A stretch of DNA of 64,000 nt from Betaproteobacteria bacterium (GTDB lineage Bacteria > Pseudomonadota > Gammaproteobacteria > Burkholderiales > Rhodocyclaceae): positions 1 through 64,000 of the forward strand of contig WREP01000010.1 of assembly GCA_009779265.1 (NCBI GenBank). The letters run 5' to 3'. The translations under genes were made by a program, and so were the position numbers. The notes beneath the pieces are model-generated. The model made no database searches and was not told where the DNA came from. It saw only the letters and a program-made list of their open reading frames with translations. This document shows, piece after piece, positions 56,952 through 64,000 of the stretch (its first letter is position 1; every line of letters starts with the position of its first letter).

Positions 56952-57257
56952 TCAGGCGGGCAGGACTTTCTTGAAGGGCTTGACGACGACGTCGACATAA
57001 ACGTCGGCGGCGACGTAAGGATCGGCGTCGGCCCAGGCGCGGGCGTCGGCCAACGAGGCGAATTCGGCGACGATGAGACTGCCGGAAAAACCGGCCGGGC
57101 CGGGATCGGGCGCGTCGATGGCGGGAAAGGGGCCGGCCAGCAGCAGGCGGCCTGCGTCTTGCAGCATCCGCAGCCGTTCGAGATGAGCTGGCCGGGCGGC
57201 CAGCCGCGCCGCCAGGGAATCCGGGCGATCCTCGCCGATGATGGCGTAGAGCGTCAT
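56952..57257 (-). CDS. yciI: YciI-like protein
   Basis: A 101-residue ferredoxin-like-fold protein. Typical pieces are [38 protein letters not shown] and [12 protein letters not shown]. Its start ATG overlaps the yciB stop (ATGA). Biochemical role unknown in the family. It is followed by the bolA remnant. Confidence 0.93.
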   Translation of the reverse strand: MTLYAIIGEDRPDSLAARLAARPAHLERLRMLQDAGRLLLAGPFPAIDAPDPGPAGFSGSLIVAEFASLADARAWADADPYVAADVYVDVVVKPFKKVLPA

Positions 57258-57862
57258 TTGTCTTCCTCGACGTACTTGGCGAGCAGCATCCCCTGGGCGA
57301 GGATGAAGAGCAGCATCAGGCCCATGCCGCCGAAGAGCTTGAAATCGACCCAGATATCGGTCGAGAAATTGAAGGCGACAACCAGATTGAGCGCGCCCAT
57401 GCCGGCGAAAAAGCCGATCCACGCGAGATTCAGCCGCGTCCAGATGGCCTCGGGCAGGGTCAGTTGTGCGCCGAGCATGGCGCGGATGGCGTTCTTTTTC
57501 ATGACCAGGGCGGTAAAGGCCATGCTGATGGCGAAGGCCCAGTAGAGAATGGTCGGCTTCCACTTGATGAACATTTCGTTCTGGAAGGCCAGCGTCATGC
57601 CGCCGAAGACGACGACCAGCGCCAGACTGAACCACAGCATCTTGTCCACCTTGCCGTGGCGCAGACGCACCCAGGCGATCTGGAGGGCGGTGGCGGCGAT
57701 GACCACCACGGTGGCGAGCAGGATCGGCGCCACCAGCGGGCTGACGCTGGCCGCGCCGAGCAGGGCGGCGACCCAGTCGGCGGCCTGTTCCGGCTGTTTT
57801 TCGGCGTACTTGAAGGCGCCGAAGAAGAGCAGCACCGGAAAGAGATCGAACAGGAGTTTCAT
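57254..57862 (-). CDS. yciB: YciB-family septation protein (intracellular septation protein A)
   Basis: A 202-residue inner-membrane protein with five hydrophobic helices, beginning [20 protein letters not shown] and including [17 protein letters not shown] and [18 protein letters not shown]. YciB homologues support division and envelope stability. It leads the leftward run yciB, yciI, bolA remnant, PPIase. Confidence 0.95.
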   Translation of the reverse strand: MKLLFDLFPVLLFFGAFKYAEKQPEQAADWVAALLGAASVSPLVAPILLATVVVIAATALQIAWVRLRHGKVDKMLWFSLALVVVFGGMTLAFQNEMFIKWKPTILYWAFAISMAFTALVMKKNAIRAMLGAQLTLPEAIWTRLNLAWIGFFAGMGALNLVVAFNFSTDIWVDFKLFGGMGLMLLFILAQGMLLAKYVEEDK

Positions 57863-57913
57863 GGGCGCGCATTATATACTCGACCATCTTTAGGCCAGCC
57901 ATTGCTTCCGCCC

Positions 57914-58969
57914 ATGCACACCGTGCTCATCATTGATGATAGCGACATCAACCTGACGTTGACCAAGATGCTGGTTTCCAAGCTCGGGGATTGCCAGTCG
58001 GTGCTCTTCGACAATCCCTTGCCGGCCCTCGACTGGTGCCGCGAGCATGTGCCGGATCTCATCATCGTCGATTACATGATGCCGGACATGGACGGCCTGC
58101 GCTTCATCAGCGCCTTCCGGGCGCTGCACGGGCGCAACGAGATTCCGATCCTGATGATTACCGCCAGCGACCAGAAGGATGTCCGCTACGAGGCGCTGCT
58201 CGGCGGCGCCAACGATTTCCTGACCAAACCCATCGACCGCATCGAATTCTCGGCGCGCGCCCGCAACATGCTCTCCTTGCGCCAGGGCCAGAAATTCCTT
58301 GCCGACCGCGCCCAGCACCTGGCTCAGTTGGTCGAGGAGCGCACCCGGGAAATCCGCGAGCGCGAACGCGAGCTGATTTTCCGCATCTCGCGGGCGGCCG
58401 AATTCCGCGACCCGGAAACCGGCGCCCACATCCAGCGCATGGCCCACTACTCGCAGCTCATCGCCCGCGGTCTCGATCTCGACGAGGCGACCCAGCAACT
58501 GATTCTCGAAGCGGCGCCGATGCACGATGTCGGCAAAATCGGCATTCCCGACTACATCCTGCTCAAAAAGGGCAGGCTGACGCCGGAGGAATTCGAGGTC
58601 ATGAAAGGGCACGCCCGCCTCGGCCACGAGCTGCTCAAAGAAAGCCATTCGGAAATCATGCGCGCCGGCGCCACGGTGGCCATTTCGCATCACGAGAAAT
58701 ACGACGGCAGCGGCTATCCGCATCAGCTGAAGGGCAAGGATATTCCGCTGTTCGGGCGAATCGTCGCGGTGGCCGACGTATTCGACGCGCTGACCTCGGT
58801 GCGTCCCTACAAACACGCCTGGCCGCTGAATGAAGCTGTCCGCTACCTCGAAGAGGGGCGCGGCAAGCATTTCGACCCGCTCTGCGTCGAATCTCTGCTC
58901 GCCGGCTGGGATAGCGTGATGGACATCCGCCAGCGCTTCCAGGACGAAAAAGTGTCGCTGATAGCATGA
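57914..58969 (+). CDS. response regulator with HD-GYP domain
   Basis: A 351-residue protein: receiver domain ([15 protein letters not shown], phospho-acceptor Asp in [14 protein letters not shown] near residue 54, and LTKPIDR), a helical linker ([19 protein letters not shown]) and an HD-GYP domain ([33 protein letters not shown]). HD-GYP proteins hydrolyse cyclic di-GMP. The intact motif suggests activity. The partner kinase is not nearby. The gene is divergent from yciB. Confidence 0.94.
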   Translation: MHTVLIIDDSDINLTLTKMLVSKLGDCQSVLFDNPLPALDWCREHVPDLIIVDYMMPDMDGLRFISAFRALHGRNEIPILMITASDQKDVRYEALLGGANDFLTKPIDRIEFSARARNMLSLRQGQKFLADRAQHLAQLVEERTREIRERERELIFRISRAAEFRDPETGAHIQRMAHYSQLIARGLDLDEATQQLILEAAPMHDVGKIGIPDYILLKKGRLTPEEFEVMKGHARLGHELLKESHSEIMRAGATVAISHHEKYDGSGYPHQLKGKDIPLFGRIVAVADVFDALTSVRPYKHAWPLNEAVRYLEEGRGKHFDPLCVESLLAGWDSVMDIRQRFQDEKVSLIA

Positions 58970-58997
58970 GTAGGGGCGAATAATTATTCGCCCCTAC
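58970..58997. repeat. 28-bp dispersed palindrome, copy 3
   Basis: A perfect palindrome with arms GTAGGGGCGAATAA and TTATTCGCCCCTAC, starting one base after the HD-GYP gene stop. It overlaps the 3' end of bioD and supplies its final RRGE and TAA. Confidence 0.9.
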
Positions 58998-59652
58998 GGA
59001 CCTCGGGCAGATTGAGCGAAGCGCCGCCGCCGTCGTCCGGCGCGTGCGGCACGACGCCGAGCAGCGGCGCCGGCAACAAATTCTCCAATGTTTGCAGATT
59101 GGCATCAAAGCGCGCCATGGCCGGGTCGATGCGGTTGGCCACCCAGCCGGCCAGGCGAAGGCCGCGGGCGGCGATGGCCTCGGCGGTCAGCAGGGCGTGA
59201 TTGATGCAGCCCAAGCGCATGCCGACCACCAGGATCAGCGGCAGGCCGAGGGCAACCGCCAGATCAGCGCTGTCGCCGTCCGCCCCGAGCGGCACGCGGA
59301 AACCGCCGACGCCTTCGACGACGACGAAATCGGCAATTTGCCGCGCCTCTTGGCAGGCGGCGATAATCGGCGCGAAGCGAATCGCGCTGCCCGCCTCGGC
59401 GGCGGCCAGATGCGGCGCGATGGCCGCGGCGAAGCAGTAGGGATTGACGATTTCCCTTGCCAGTTCGACGCCGCTGGCGGCGCGGATGGCTTCGACATCC
59501 TCGTTGCGGCCGGCGGCATCGGTGCCGCTGGCGACCGGCTTCAAGCCGGCGGCGGCGAAGCCAAGCTGGCGGGCGCGGCGGAGCAGGGCGCAGGTAATGA
59601 AGGTCTTGCCGATCCCGGTATCGGTGCCGGTCAGGAAATAAGCCTGTTTCAT
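58984..59652 (-). CDS. bioD: dethiobiotin synthetase
   Basis: A 222-residue ATP-dependent ligase that forms dethiobiotin from DAPA. Walker A is FLTGTDTGIGKTFITCAL, then KPVASGTD and VEGVGGFRVPLGADGDSADLA. ATG 59652 overlaps the stop of bioC (ATGA). The stop lies in the dispersed palindrome. Confidence 0.96.
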   Translation of the reverse strand: MKQAYFLTGTDTGIGKTFITCALLRRARQLGFAAAGLKPVASGTDAAGRNEDVEAIRAASGVELAREIVNPYCFAAAIAPHLAAAEAGSAIRFAPIIAACQEARQIADFVVVEGVGGFRVPLGADGDSADLAVALGLPLILVVGMRLGCINHALLTAEAIAARGLRLAGWVANRIDPAMARFDANLQTLENLLPAPLLGVVPHAPDDGGGASLNLPEVRRGE

Positions 59653-60434
59653 CGGTGTGCTTTCAGGATCAGGACATCGTAAGTCAGGGGCAGGCCGGCC
59701 GCGCCGCGTTGGCGCTCGGCGGCGGCCTCGGCGGCGGCGAAGGCGGCGCGGCCCATGAGGTGCGGCCGTCGCCCGTCGCTCAACTGATTGGCGCCAAGCG
59801 CCTTGATTGCCCGCAGCAGGGCGCGGAAATCGGGGTAATGGGCGATCTGCCGCTGGCGGTCGACGGCCACATCGGTGAAGCCGGCCGCCAGCGCCATGCG
59901 GGCGATTGCTTCCGGCGTGTGGAAAATCAGGGTGTGCTGATAGTCGTCGATGCCGGCGAAAGCCTGGCGCAACTCGGCGAAGGTTTCCGGGCCGAGGCTG
60001 GCGACGGCCAGACGGCCGCCCGGACGCAGCACGCGCCGGGCCTCGGCCAGCGCGCGCGGCAACTCGCACCATTGCACGGCCAGACTCGACCAGTAGAGAT
60101 CGAGGCTGGCGGCGGCCAGCGGCAAATGTTCGAGATCGCCGACCAGACGGCAACAGGGCGCAGCGATACGCGCCAGCATGGCCGGCGACAGATCGAGCGC
60201 GAAAGGCGCGGCAGTGGGAAAACGCTCGGCCAGGAGCGGCAGCGCATAGCCGGTGCCAGCGCCGGCATCGAGCAAGGCTGCTGGCGGCGCGGCGTCGGCC
60301 AATGTCGCCAGCAGCGCGTGACAAACCGCCCGCTGAATGCCGGCGGCGGCATCATAAGTCGCTGCGGCGCGCTCGAAAGCTTGGCGGACGCGGGTTTTGG
60401 AGGGGCGGTCGGCGGTGGGGTGATTCAAGACCAT
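59649..60434 (-). CDS. bioC: malonyl-ACP O-methyltransferase
   Basis: A 261-residue AdoMet-dependent methyltransferase that starts pimeloyl-chain synthesis. It has VRQAFERAAATYDAAAGIQ, the AdoMet-binding ALLDAGAGTGYALPLLAERF and the BioC-type LYWSSLAVQWCELPRALAEA and GPETFAELRQAFAGIDDY. ATG 60434 is chosen because the longer frame to 60620 runs through the GC-rich repeat. Confidence 0.94.
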   Translation of the reverse strand: MVLNHPTADRPSKTRVRQAFERAAATYDAAAGIQRAVCHALLATLADAAPPAALLDAGAGTGYALPLLAERFPTAAPFALDLSPAMLARIAAPCCRLVGDLEHLPLAAASLDLYWSSLAVQWCELPRALAEARRVLRPGGRLAVASLGPETFAELRQAFAGIDDYQHTLIFHTPEAIARMALAAGFTDVAVDRQRQIAHYPDFRALLRAIKALGANQLSDGRRPHLMGRAAFAAAEAAAERQRGAAGLPLTYDVLILKAHR

Positions 60435-60831
60435 GCACCAGCCCCTTCTCCCACGACTTCTACCTGGAAACCTGGATAACGAACGCGATTTTTCCTGCTT
60501 TTCGTTATAAGGAGGCTGTCGAAAAGGCTTAGTCCGCGCTCTTGAAGCCCCTCCCCCCTCACGGGGGAGGGGTTGGGGAGAGGGGGAGGTGGCAAGAGAG
60601 ACGGCGGCTGGTTCGCCCATCGCGCTTGCATACGCTGCATATCCTCTGTAAAGGCAGGCTTGAAACCCGCCTCAACCTCCCCCTCTCCCCGGCCCTCCCC
60701 CGCGAGGGGGGAGGGAGAAAACCAGCGGTATGTAGTGGGTTTTCTCCCTTCACTTCGCCGTAGGCGAAGGGGAGGGTTGGGGAGGGGTGTCGTAAATCTC
60801 ATTTAAAATCAGTCGGTTGCAAAGCAATGTC
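60435..60831. repeat. 397-base gap filled with GC-rich dispersed repeats
   Basis: No gene is seen. The region carries CCCCTCCCCCCTCACGGGGG-type palindromes, a core around 60588-60640 (GACGGCGGCTGG, CCATCGCGCTTGCATACGCTG) that recurs inverted at 62835-62895, and the block 60740-60823 shared with 41109-41195. Confidence 0.85.
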
Positions 60832-61539
60832 CTAACCATGCAGAAACGAGCGCGCCACAGCGAGAAAATCGTCCGGGCGCGACAGGAAAGGGGTGTGGGC
60901 ACAGTCGTCGAGCACGCTCAGGCGGGCGCCGGGGATCAGCGCCGCCAGCGTCTGGGCGGCGGCCAGCGGCATCAAGGGGTCGGCCGCGCCGTGAATCAGC
61001 AGTGTCGGGGCGGCGATGCGCGGCGCATCGCGGCGCAGATCGACGTCGCGCAGCCAGCCGAGGCCGCTTGCCAGTACCTCGCTGGCTGGCAGCGGCGATG
61101 CCAGGCGCAATATTTCCGTGGTCACCGCCCGGGCTTTGGCGTCGCCGCGATTGAAGTTGCCGACGAAGCGCGGCAGCATGGCTGCCGGATCGGCGGCGAT
61201 GGCGGCGGCGAATTCGCTCAGGGTTGCCGCTGGCATGGCCTCCGGCCAGCCCTCGCGCTGGACGAAGCTGGGCGTGCCGGCAATCAGCAGCAGTTTGCCG
61301 ACCTTGTCCGGGGCGCGGGCGGCGACGGCCAGCGCCAGCATGGCGCCGAGCGACCAGCCGGCGAGCGTGGCGGCGGGCGGCAGACGTTCGGCGATGCTGG
61401 CCGCGGCCCGGTCGAAATCGGTTTCGAGCGGCGTTTCGCCGTAACCGGGCAGGTCGATGAAGCTGGCCTCGATGGCGTCGGCTGCCGCTTGTAGCGGCCC
61501 CCGGCCAAGGCCCCAGCCGGGCAGGATGAGCGGTTTCAT
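60832..61539 (-). CDS. bioH: pimeloyl-ACP methyl ester carboxylesterase
   Basis: A 235-residue alpha/beta hydrolase that frees pimeloyl-ACP. The nucleophile Ser is in LAGWSLGAMLAL near residue 72, the acid in LIHGAADPLMPL, and the His in DDCAHTPFLSRP. ATG 61539 overlaps the bioF stop (ATGA). It sits between bioF and bioC in the leftward biotin run. Confidence 0.94.
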   Translation of the reverse strand: MKPLILPGWGLGRGPLQAAADAIEASFIDLPGYGETPLETDFDRAAASIAERLPPAATLAGWSLGAMLALAVAARAPDKVGKLLLIAGTPSFVQREGWPEAMPAATLSEFAAAIAADPAAMLPRFVGNFNRGDAKARAVTTEILRLASPLPASEVLASGLGWLRDVDLRRDAPRIAAPTLLIHGAADPLMPLAAAQTLAALIPGARLSVLDDCAHTPFLSRPDDFLAVARSFLHG

Positions 61540-62702
61540 GCAAGCTCCTTGAGCGCGGCCAGTAGCGCGTCGATATCCTCCGCCGTGTGCGCCGCCGACA
61601 GCGACAGGCGCAGGCGGGCGGTACCGGCGGGCACGGTCGGCGGGCGGATGGCCGGAACCCACAGGCCGCGCTGCCATAGCGCCGTCGCCAGCGCGACGGC
61701 GTCGGCATTGGCGCCGACGATGAGCGGCTGGATGGCGGTGGTTGATGGCGCTAACTGCCACGGCAAACCGGCGGCCCCGGCGCGCAGGCGGGCGATGTTG
61801 GCGAACAGTTGGCGACGCAATTCGTCACCGGCGGCGATGCGGCGCAGGCTGTGGCGCAGCGCGCAGGCGATGGCCGGCGGCGCGGCGGTGGTGAACACGT
61901 AGGCGCGGCCCTTGTGCAGCAGGTACTCGATGGCCGTCGCCGAGCCGGCGACAAAAGCGCCGCCGACGCCAGCCGCCTTGCCGAGCGTGCCCATGAGCAG
62001 GATGCGTTCGCTGGCGGGCAGGCCGCAGTGGGCGAGGCTGCCGCGCCCTTGCGCGCCGAGTACGCCGAAGCCGTGGGCGTCGTCGAGAATCAGCCAGGCG
62101 TCGAAGCGTTCGGCCAGTTGCAGCAATTGCGGCAGCGGCGCGAGGTCGCCATCCATGCTGAACACCGTGTCGCTGACGATGAGTTTGGTCGTGGCGTCGC
62201 TGGCGGCCAACTGGTCTGCCAGCGCCGCCATGTCGAGGTGGGGATAGCGGCGGATGTCCGCGCCGTTGGCCTTGGCCAGTTGCATGGCGTCGATCAGCGA
62301 GGCGTGGTTCAGCCTGTCGGCGAATACCGCCGCGCCGCGCCCGGCCAGCGCCGGGGTCACGGCCAGATTGGCGAGATAGCCGGTGGAAAAGGTCAGTGCC
62401 CGCGCGAAGCCGGTGAAAGCGGCGAGTTCGTCTTCCAGCGCGGCGTGCGGCTCGAGGTGGCCGCTGACCAGATGCGAAGCGCCGCTGCCCGCGCCCCACT
62501 GGCGGGCGCCGTCGGCCAAGGCGGCGGCGAGTTCGGGGTCGCCAGCCAGACCGAGATAATCGTTGCTGGCGAAATTGAGCAATGCCTGTCCATCGACATT
62601 CACCCGGCGCCCACACGGCGAGGCCAGCACACGGCGGCGGCGCGTCAGACCGGCGGCGGCGAGATCGCCCAGTTCGGCTTGCAGGCGGGTGGTGAGGGTC
62701 AT
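61536..62702 (-). CDS. bioF: 8-amino-7-oxononanoate synthase
   Basis: A 388-residue PLP enzyme that joins pimeloyl-ACP and alanine. FASNDYLGLAGDP near residue 45, GSGASHLVSGHLEPHAALE, VSDTVFSMDGDLAPL, LDDAHGFGVLG and the PLP Lys in LMGTLGKAAGVGGAFV are present. ATG 62702 (MTLTTRLQAELGDLA) is preferred over ATG 62726. Confidence 0.95.
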   Translation of the reverse strand: MTLTTRLQAELGDLAAAGLTRRRRVLASPCGRRVNVDGQALLNFASNDYLGLAGDPELAAALADGARQWGAGSGASHLVSGHLEPHAALEDELAAFTGFARALTFSTGYLANLAVTPALAGRGAAVFADRLNHASLIDAMQLAKANGADIRRYPHLDMAALADQLAASDATTKLIVSDTVFSMDGDLAPLPQLLQLAERFDAWLILDDAHGFGVLGAQGRGSLAHCGLPASERILLMGTLGKAAGVGGAFVAGSATAIEYLLHKGRAYVFTTAAPPAIACALRHSLRRIAAGDELRRQLFANIARLRAGAAGLPWQLAPSTTAIQPLIVGANADAVALATALWQRGLWVPAIRPPTVPAGTARLRLSLSAAHTAEDIDALLAALKELA

Positions 62703-63083
62703 GCGGATGGCCTTGGAAGTGACCACCCTCTCCCATCAAGAGCGAGGAAGCAGGCTTGGTGGAAATTCGTGGCGGGTTGACCATGCTCTCCCTCCCCCCT
62801 CGCGGGGGAGGGCCGGGGAGAGGGGGAGGTTGAGGAGGGCTTCAAGTCTATGCGCAGCGTATGCAAGCGCGATGGACGAGCCAGCCACCGTTTCCCTTGC
62901 CGCTTCCCCCTCTCCCCCAGCCCCTCCCCCGCGAGGGGGGAGGGGAGTATCGGGCTTTCGCGGCAGTCTCCGGTTCCGGGGCGCAAGTCGGCAGCGCTGC
63001 GCTGCATTCGTTTCTCCCGCCAGGGGAGAGTGGGCGGCAGGCGCGGGTGATTGAGATGGGTTGCCATTTTTCAGGACGGCTTC
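62703..63083. repeat. 381-base gap with GC-rich repeats between bioA and bioF
   Basis: No gene is seen. Palindromes such as CCTCCCCCGCGAGGGGGGAG are present, with an inverted copy of the 60588-60640 core at 62835-62895 (CAGCGTATGCAAGCGCGATGG). Confidence 0.85.
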
Positions 63084-64000
63084 TTATGCCAGGGCGCTGG
63101 CCAGCGCCTTTTCGGTGGCCGCGCCGAGATGGGCGATTTCGCCGGCATCGACGATGTAGGGCGGCATCCAGTAGACGGTGTTGCCGATGGGCCGGATCAG
63201 CGCCTCGTGATCCAGGGCGGCGCGGTAGAAGCGGCGGGAGAAATGGGGATCGTCGGTCATCACGTCGAAGGCGGCGATCATGCCGCGTTGGCGCGGGTGG
63301 CGGACTTGCGGATGTGCCGCCAGTGGCGCCAGCGCGGCGGCGATTTGCCGCGCCTTGGCGCGGTTGGCGGCGAGCACGTCGTCCTCGGCGAAAATGTCGA
63401 GCGTCGCCAGCGCCGCCCGGCAGGCCAGCGGATTGCCGGTGTAGGAATGCGAATGGAGGAAGGCGCGGGCGACCGAGTCGTCGAGAAAAGCCTCGTAAAT
63501 GACGTCGCGGCAGAGCACGATGGAAAGCGGCAGATAGCCGCCGGATATGCCTTTCGACAGGCACAGCAGATCGGGGCGGATGGGCTGGCCGTCGATTTCC
63601 GCCTGCTCGTGCGCGAAGAAGGTGCCGGTGCGGCCGCAGCCGACGGCGATTTCGTCGCAGATCAGGTGCACTTCGTGGTGGTCGCACAGGATGCGGGCCA
63701 GGCGCAGGTATTCGGGATCGTGCATGGCCATGCCGGCGGCGCCCTGCACCAGCGGTTCGAGGATGAGCGCGGCGGTGCGCGTGCCGTGTTCCTGCAAATG
63801 TCTTTCCAGATCGGCGGCGGCGCGGCGGGCGACAGCGGCGGGCGTCTCGCCGGCTTCGGCCAGCCGGGCGTCGGGCGAAGGCAGCACGCGCGCGGCGTGG
63901 CGCACCAGCGGCGCGTAGGCATCCTTGAACAGGGCGACATCGGTGACGGCCAGGGCGCCGACCGTCTCGCCGTGATAACCGCCAGCGAGGCAGAGGAATT
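63084..64000 (-). CDS. bioA: adenosylmethionine-8-amino-7-oxononanoate aminotransferase, 5' end beyond window
   Basis: A class III PLP aminotransferase (DAPA synthase) using S-adenosylmethionine as amino donor. The frame is open to the right edge (LAGGYHGETVGALAVTDV is the first block visible). It includes ALILEPLVQGAAGM, LICDEIAVGCGRTGTFFA, the PLP Lys in LLCLSKGISGGYLPLS and HSHSYTGNPLACRAAL. It is the most upstream member of the bioA, bioF, bioH, bioC, bioD run seen here. Confidence 0.96.
   Translation of the reverse strand, partial: FLCLAGGYHGETVGALAVTDVALFKDAYAPLVRHAARVLPSPDARLAEAGETPAAVARRAAADLERHLQEHGTRTAALILEPLVQGAAGMAMHDPEYLRLARILCDHHEVHLICDEIAVGCGRTGTFFAHEQAEIDGQPIRPDLLCLSKGISGGYLPLSIVLCRDVIYEAFLDDSVARAFLHSHSYTGNPLACRAALATLDIFAEDDVLAANRAKARQIAAALAPLAAHPQVRHPRQRGMIAAFDVMTDDPHFSRRFYRAALDHEALIRPIGNTVYWMPPYIVDAGEIAHLGAATEKALASALA

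Noticed and set aside
56552-56998. A 148-codon frame as an intact bolA starting at 56998
   Set aside because: Its start lies inside yciI in another frame and its end runs deep into the PPIase gene. Only the middle is BolA-like.
60425-60802. Frames rich in Pro-Leu-Pro-Asn-Pro-Pro in the gap before bioC
   Set aside because: These come from the GC-rich dispersed repeats and are not proteins.

Overview
The window looks like chromosomal DNA of a GC-rich betaproteobacterium, most likely of the Rhodocyclales (Dechloromonas / Azonexus / Accumulibacter type). The main evidence is the TCA block (CitE-like, mdh, divergent GntR, sdhCDABE, gltA, sucAB, lpdA, zapE), the recJ / prfB / lysS neighbourhood, and a bioA-F-H-C-D run. 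The genus call is inference from gene order and protein character. No database search was possible.

Layout. 1-0.77 kb: a partial AT-rich acetyltransferase gene and a structured intergenic stretch. 0.78-17.9 kb: the TCA cluster. mdh and the CitE-like gene read left from a promoter next to a GntR gene. sdhCDABE, gltA, sucA, sucB, an exported protein and lpdA read right, with terminators after gltA and lpdA. A frameshifted zinc-ribbon gene and a hicBA pair sit between lpdA and zapE. 18.0-23.9 kb: a leftward defence and toxin-antitoxin block (zeta-like ATPase with a small partner, type III mod and res, vapBC). 23.9-30.9 kb: metY, mnmC, lysS, small genes, and prfB with its programmed frameshift. 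31.0-39.3 kb: a type I restriction island (hsdR, hsdM, hsdS, rhuM and a rhuM remnant) lying between recJ and prfB. 39.3-44.4 kb: recJ, a phosphoglycerate-mutase-like gene, lolC and lolD. 44.4-49.3 kb: two tandem modules, each a small type I-secreted Ig-domain (adhesin-like) protein followed by a BigR-like ArsR regulator, plus an inverted broken third copy. 49.4-58.97 kb: suhB, trmJ, cysB, an HDOD protein, an orphan nosD, a YiiX-like hydrolase, a PPIase, a bolA remnant, yciI, yciB and an HD-GYP response regulator. 58.98-64 kb: biotin genes bioD, bioC, bioH, bioF and partial bioA, broken up by dispersed GC-rich repeats.

Two points stand out. First, the type III methyltransferase gene contains ten CTGG (AGCC on its own strand) tetranucleotide repeats just before its conserved C-terminal segment. 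In the sequenced state the C-terminus is out of frame, and one extra repeat or two fewer would restore a 543- or 539-residue protein whose stop lies three bases from the res start. This is the signature of a phase-variable methyltransferase. Second, the duplicated adhesin-like / BigR-like modules share an 18-base promoter core in AT-rich islands, which suggests a self-contained, regulator-coupled surface-protein system. Dispersed palindromes also shape genes here: they provide the stop codons of mnmC and bioD and an in-frame insert in hsdM.
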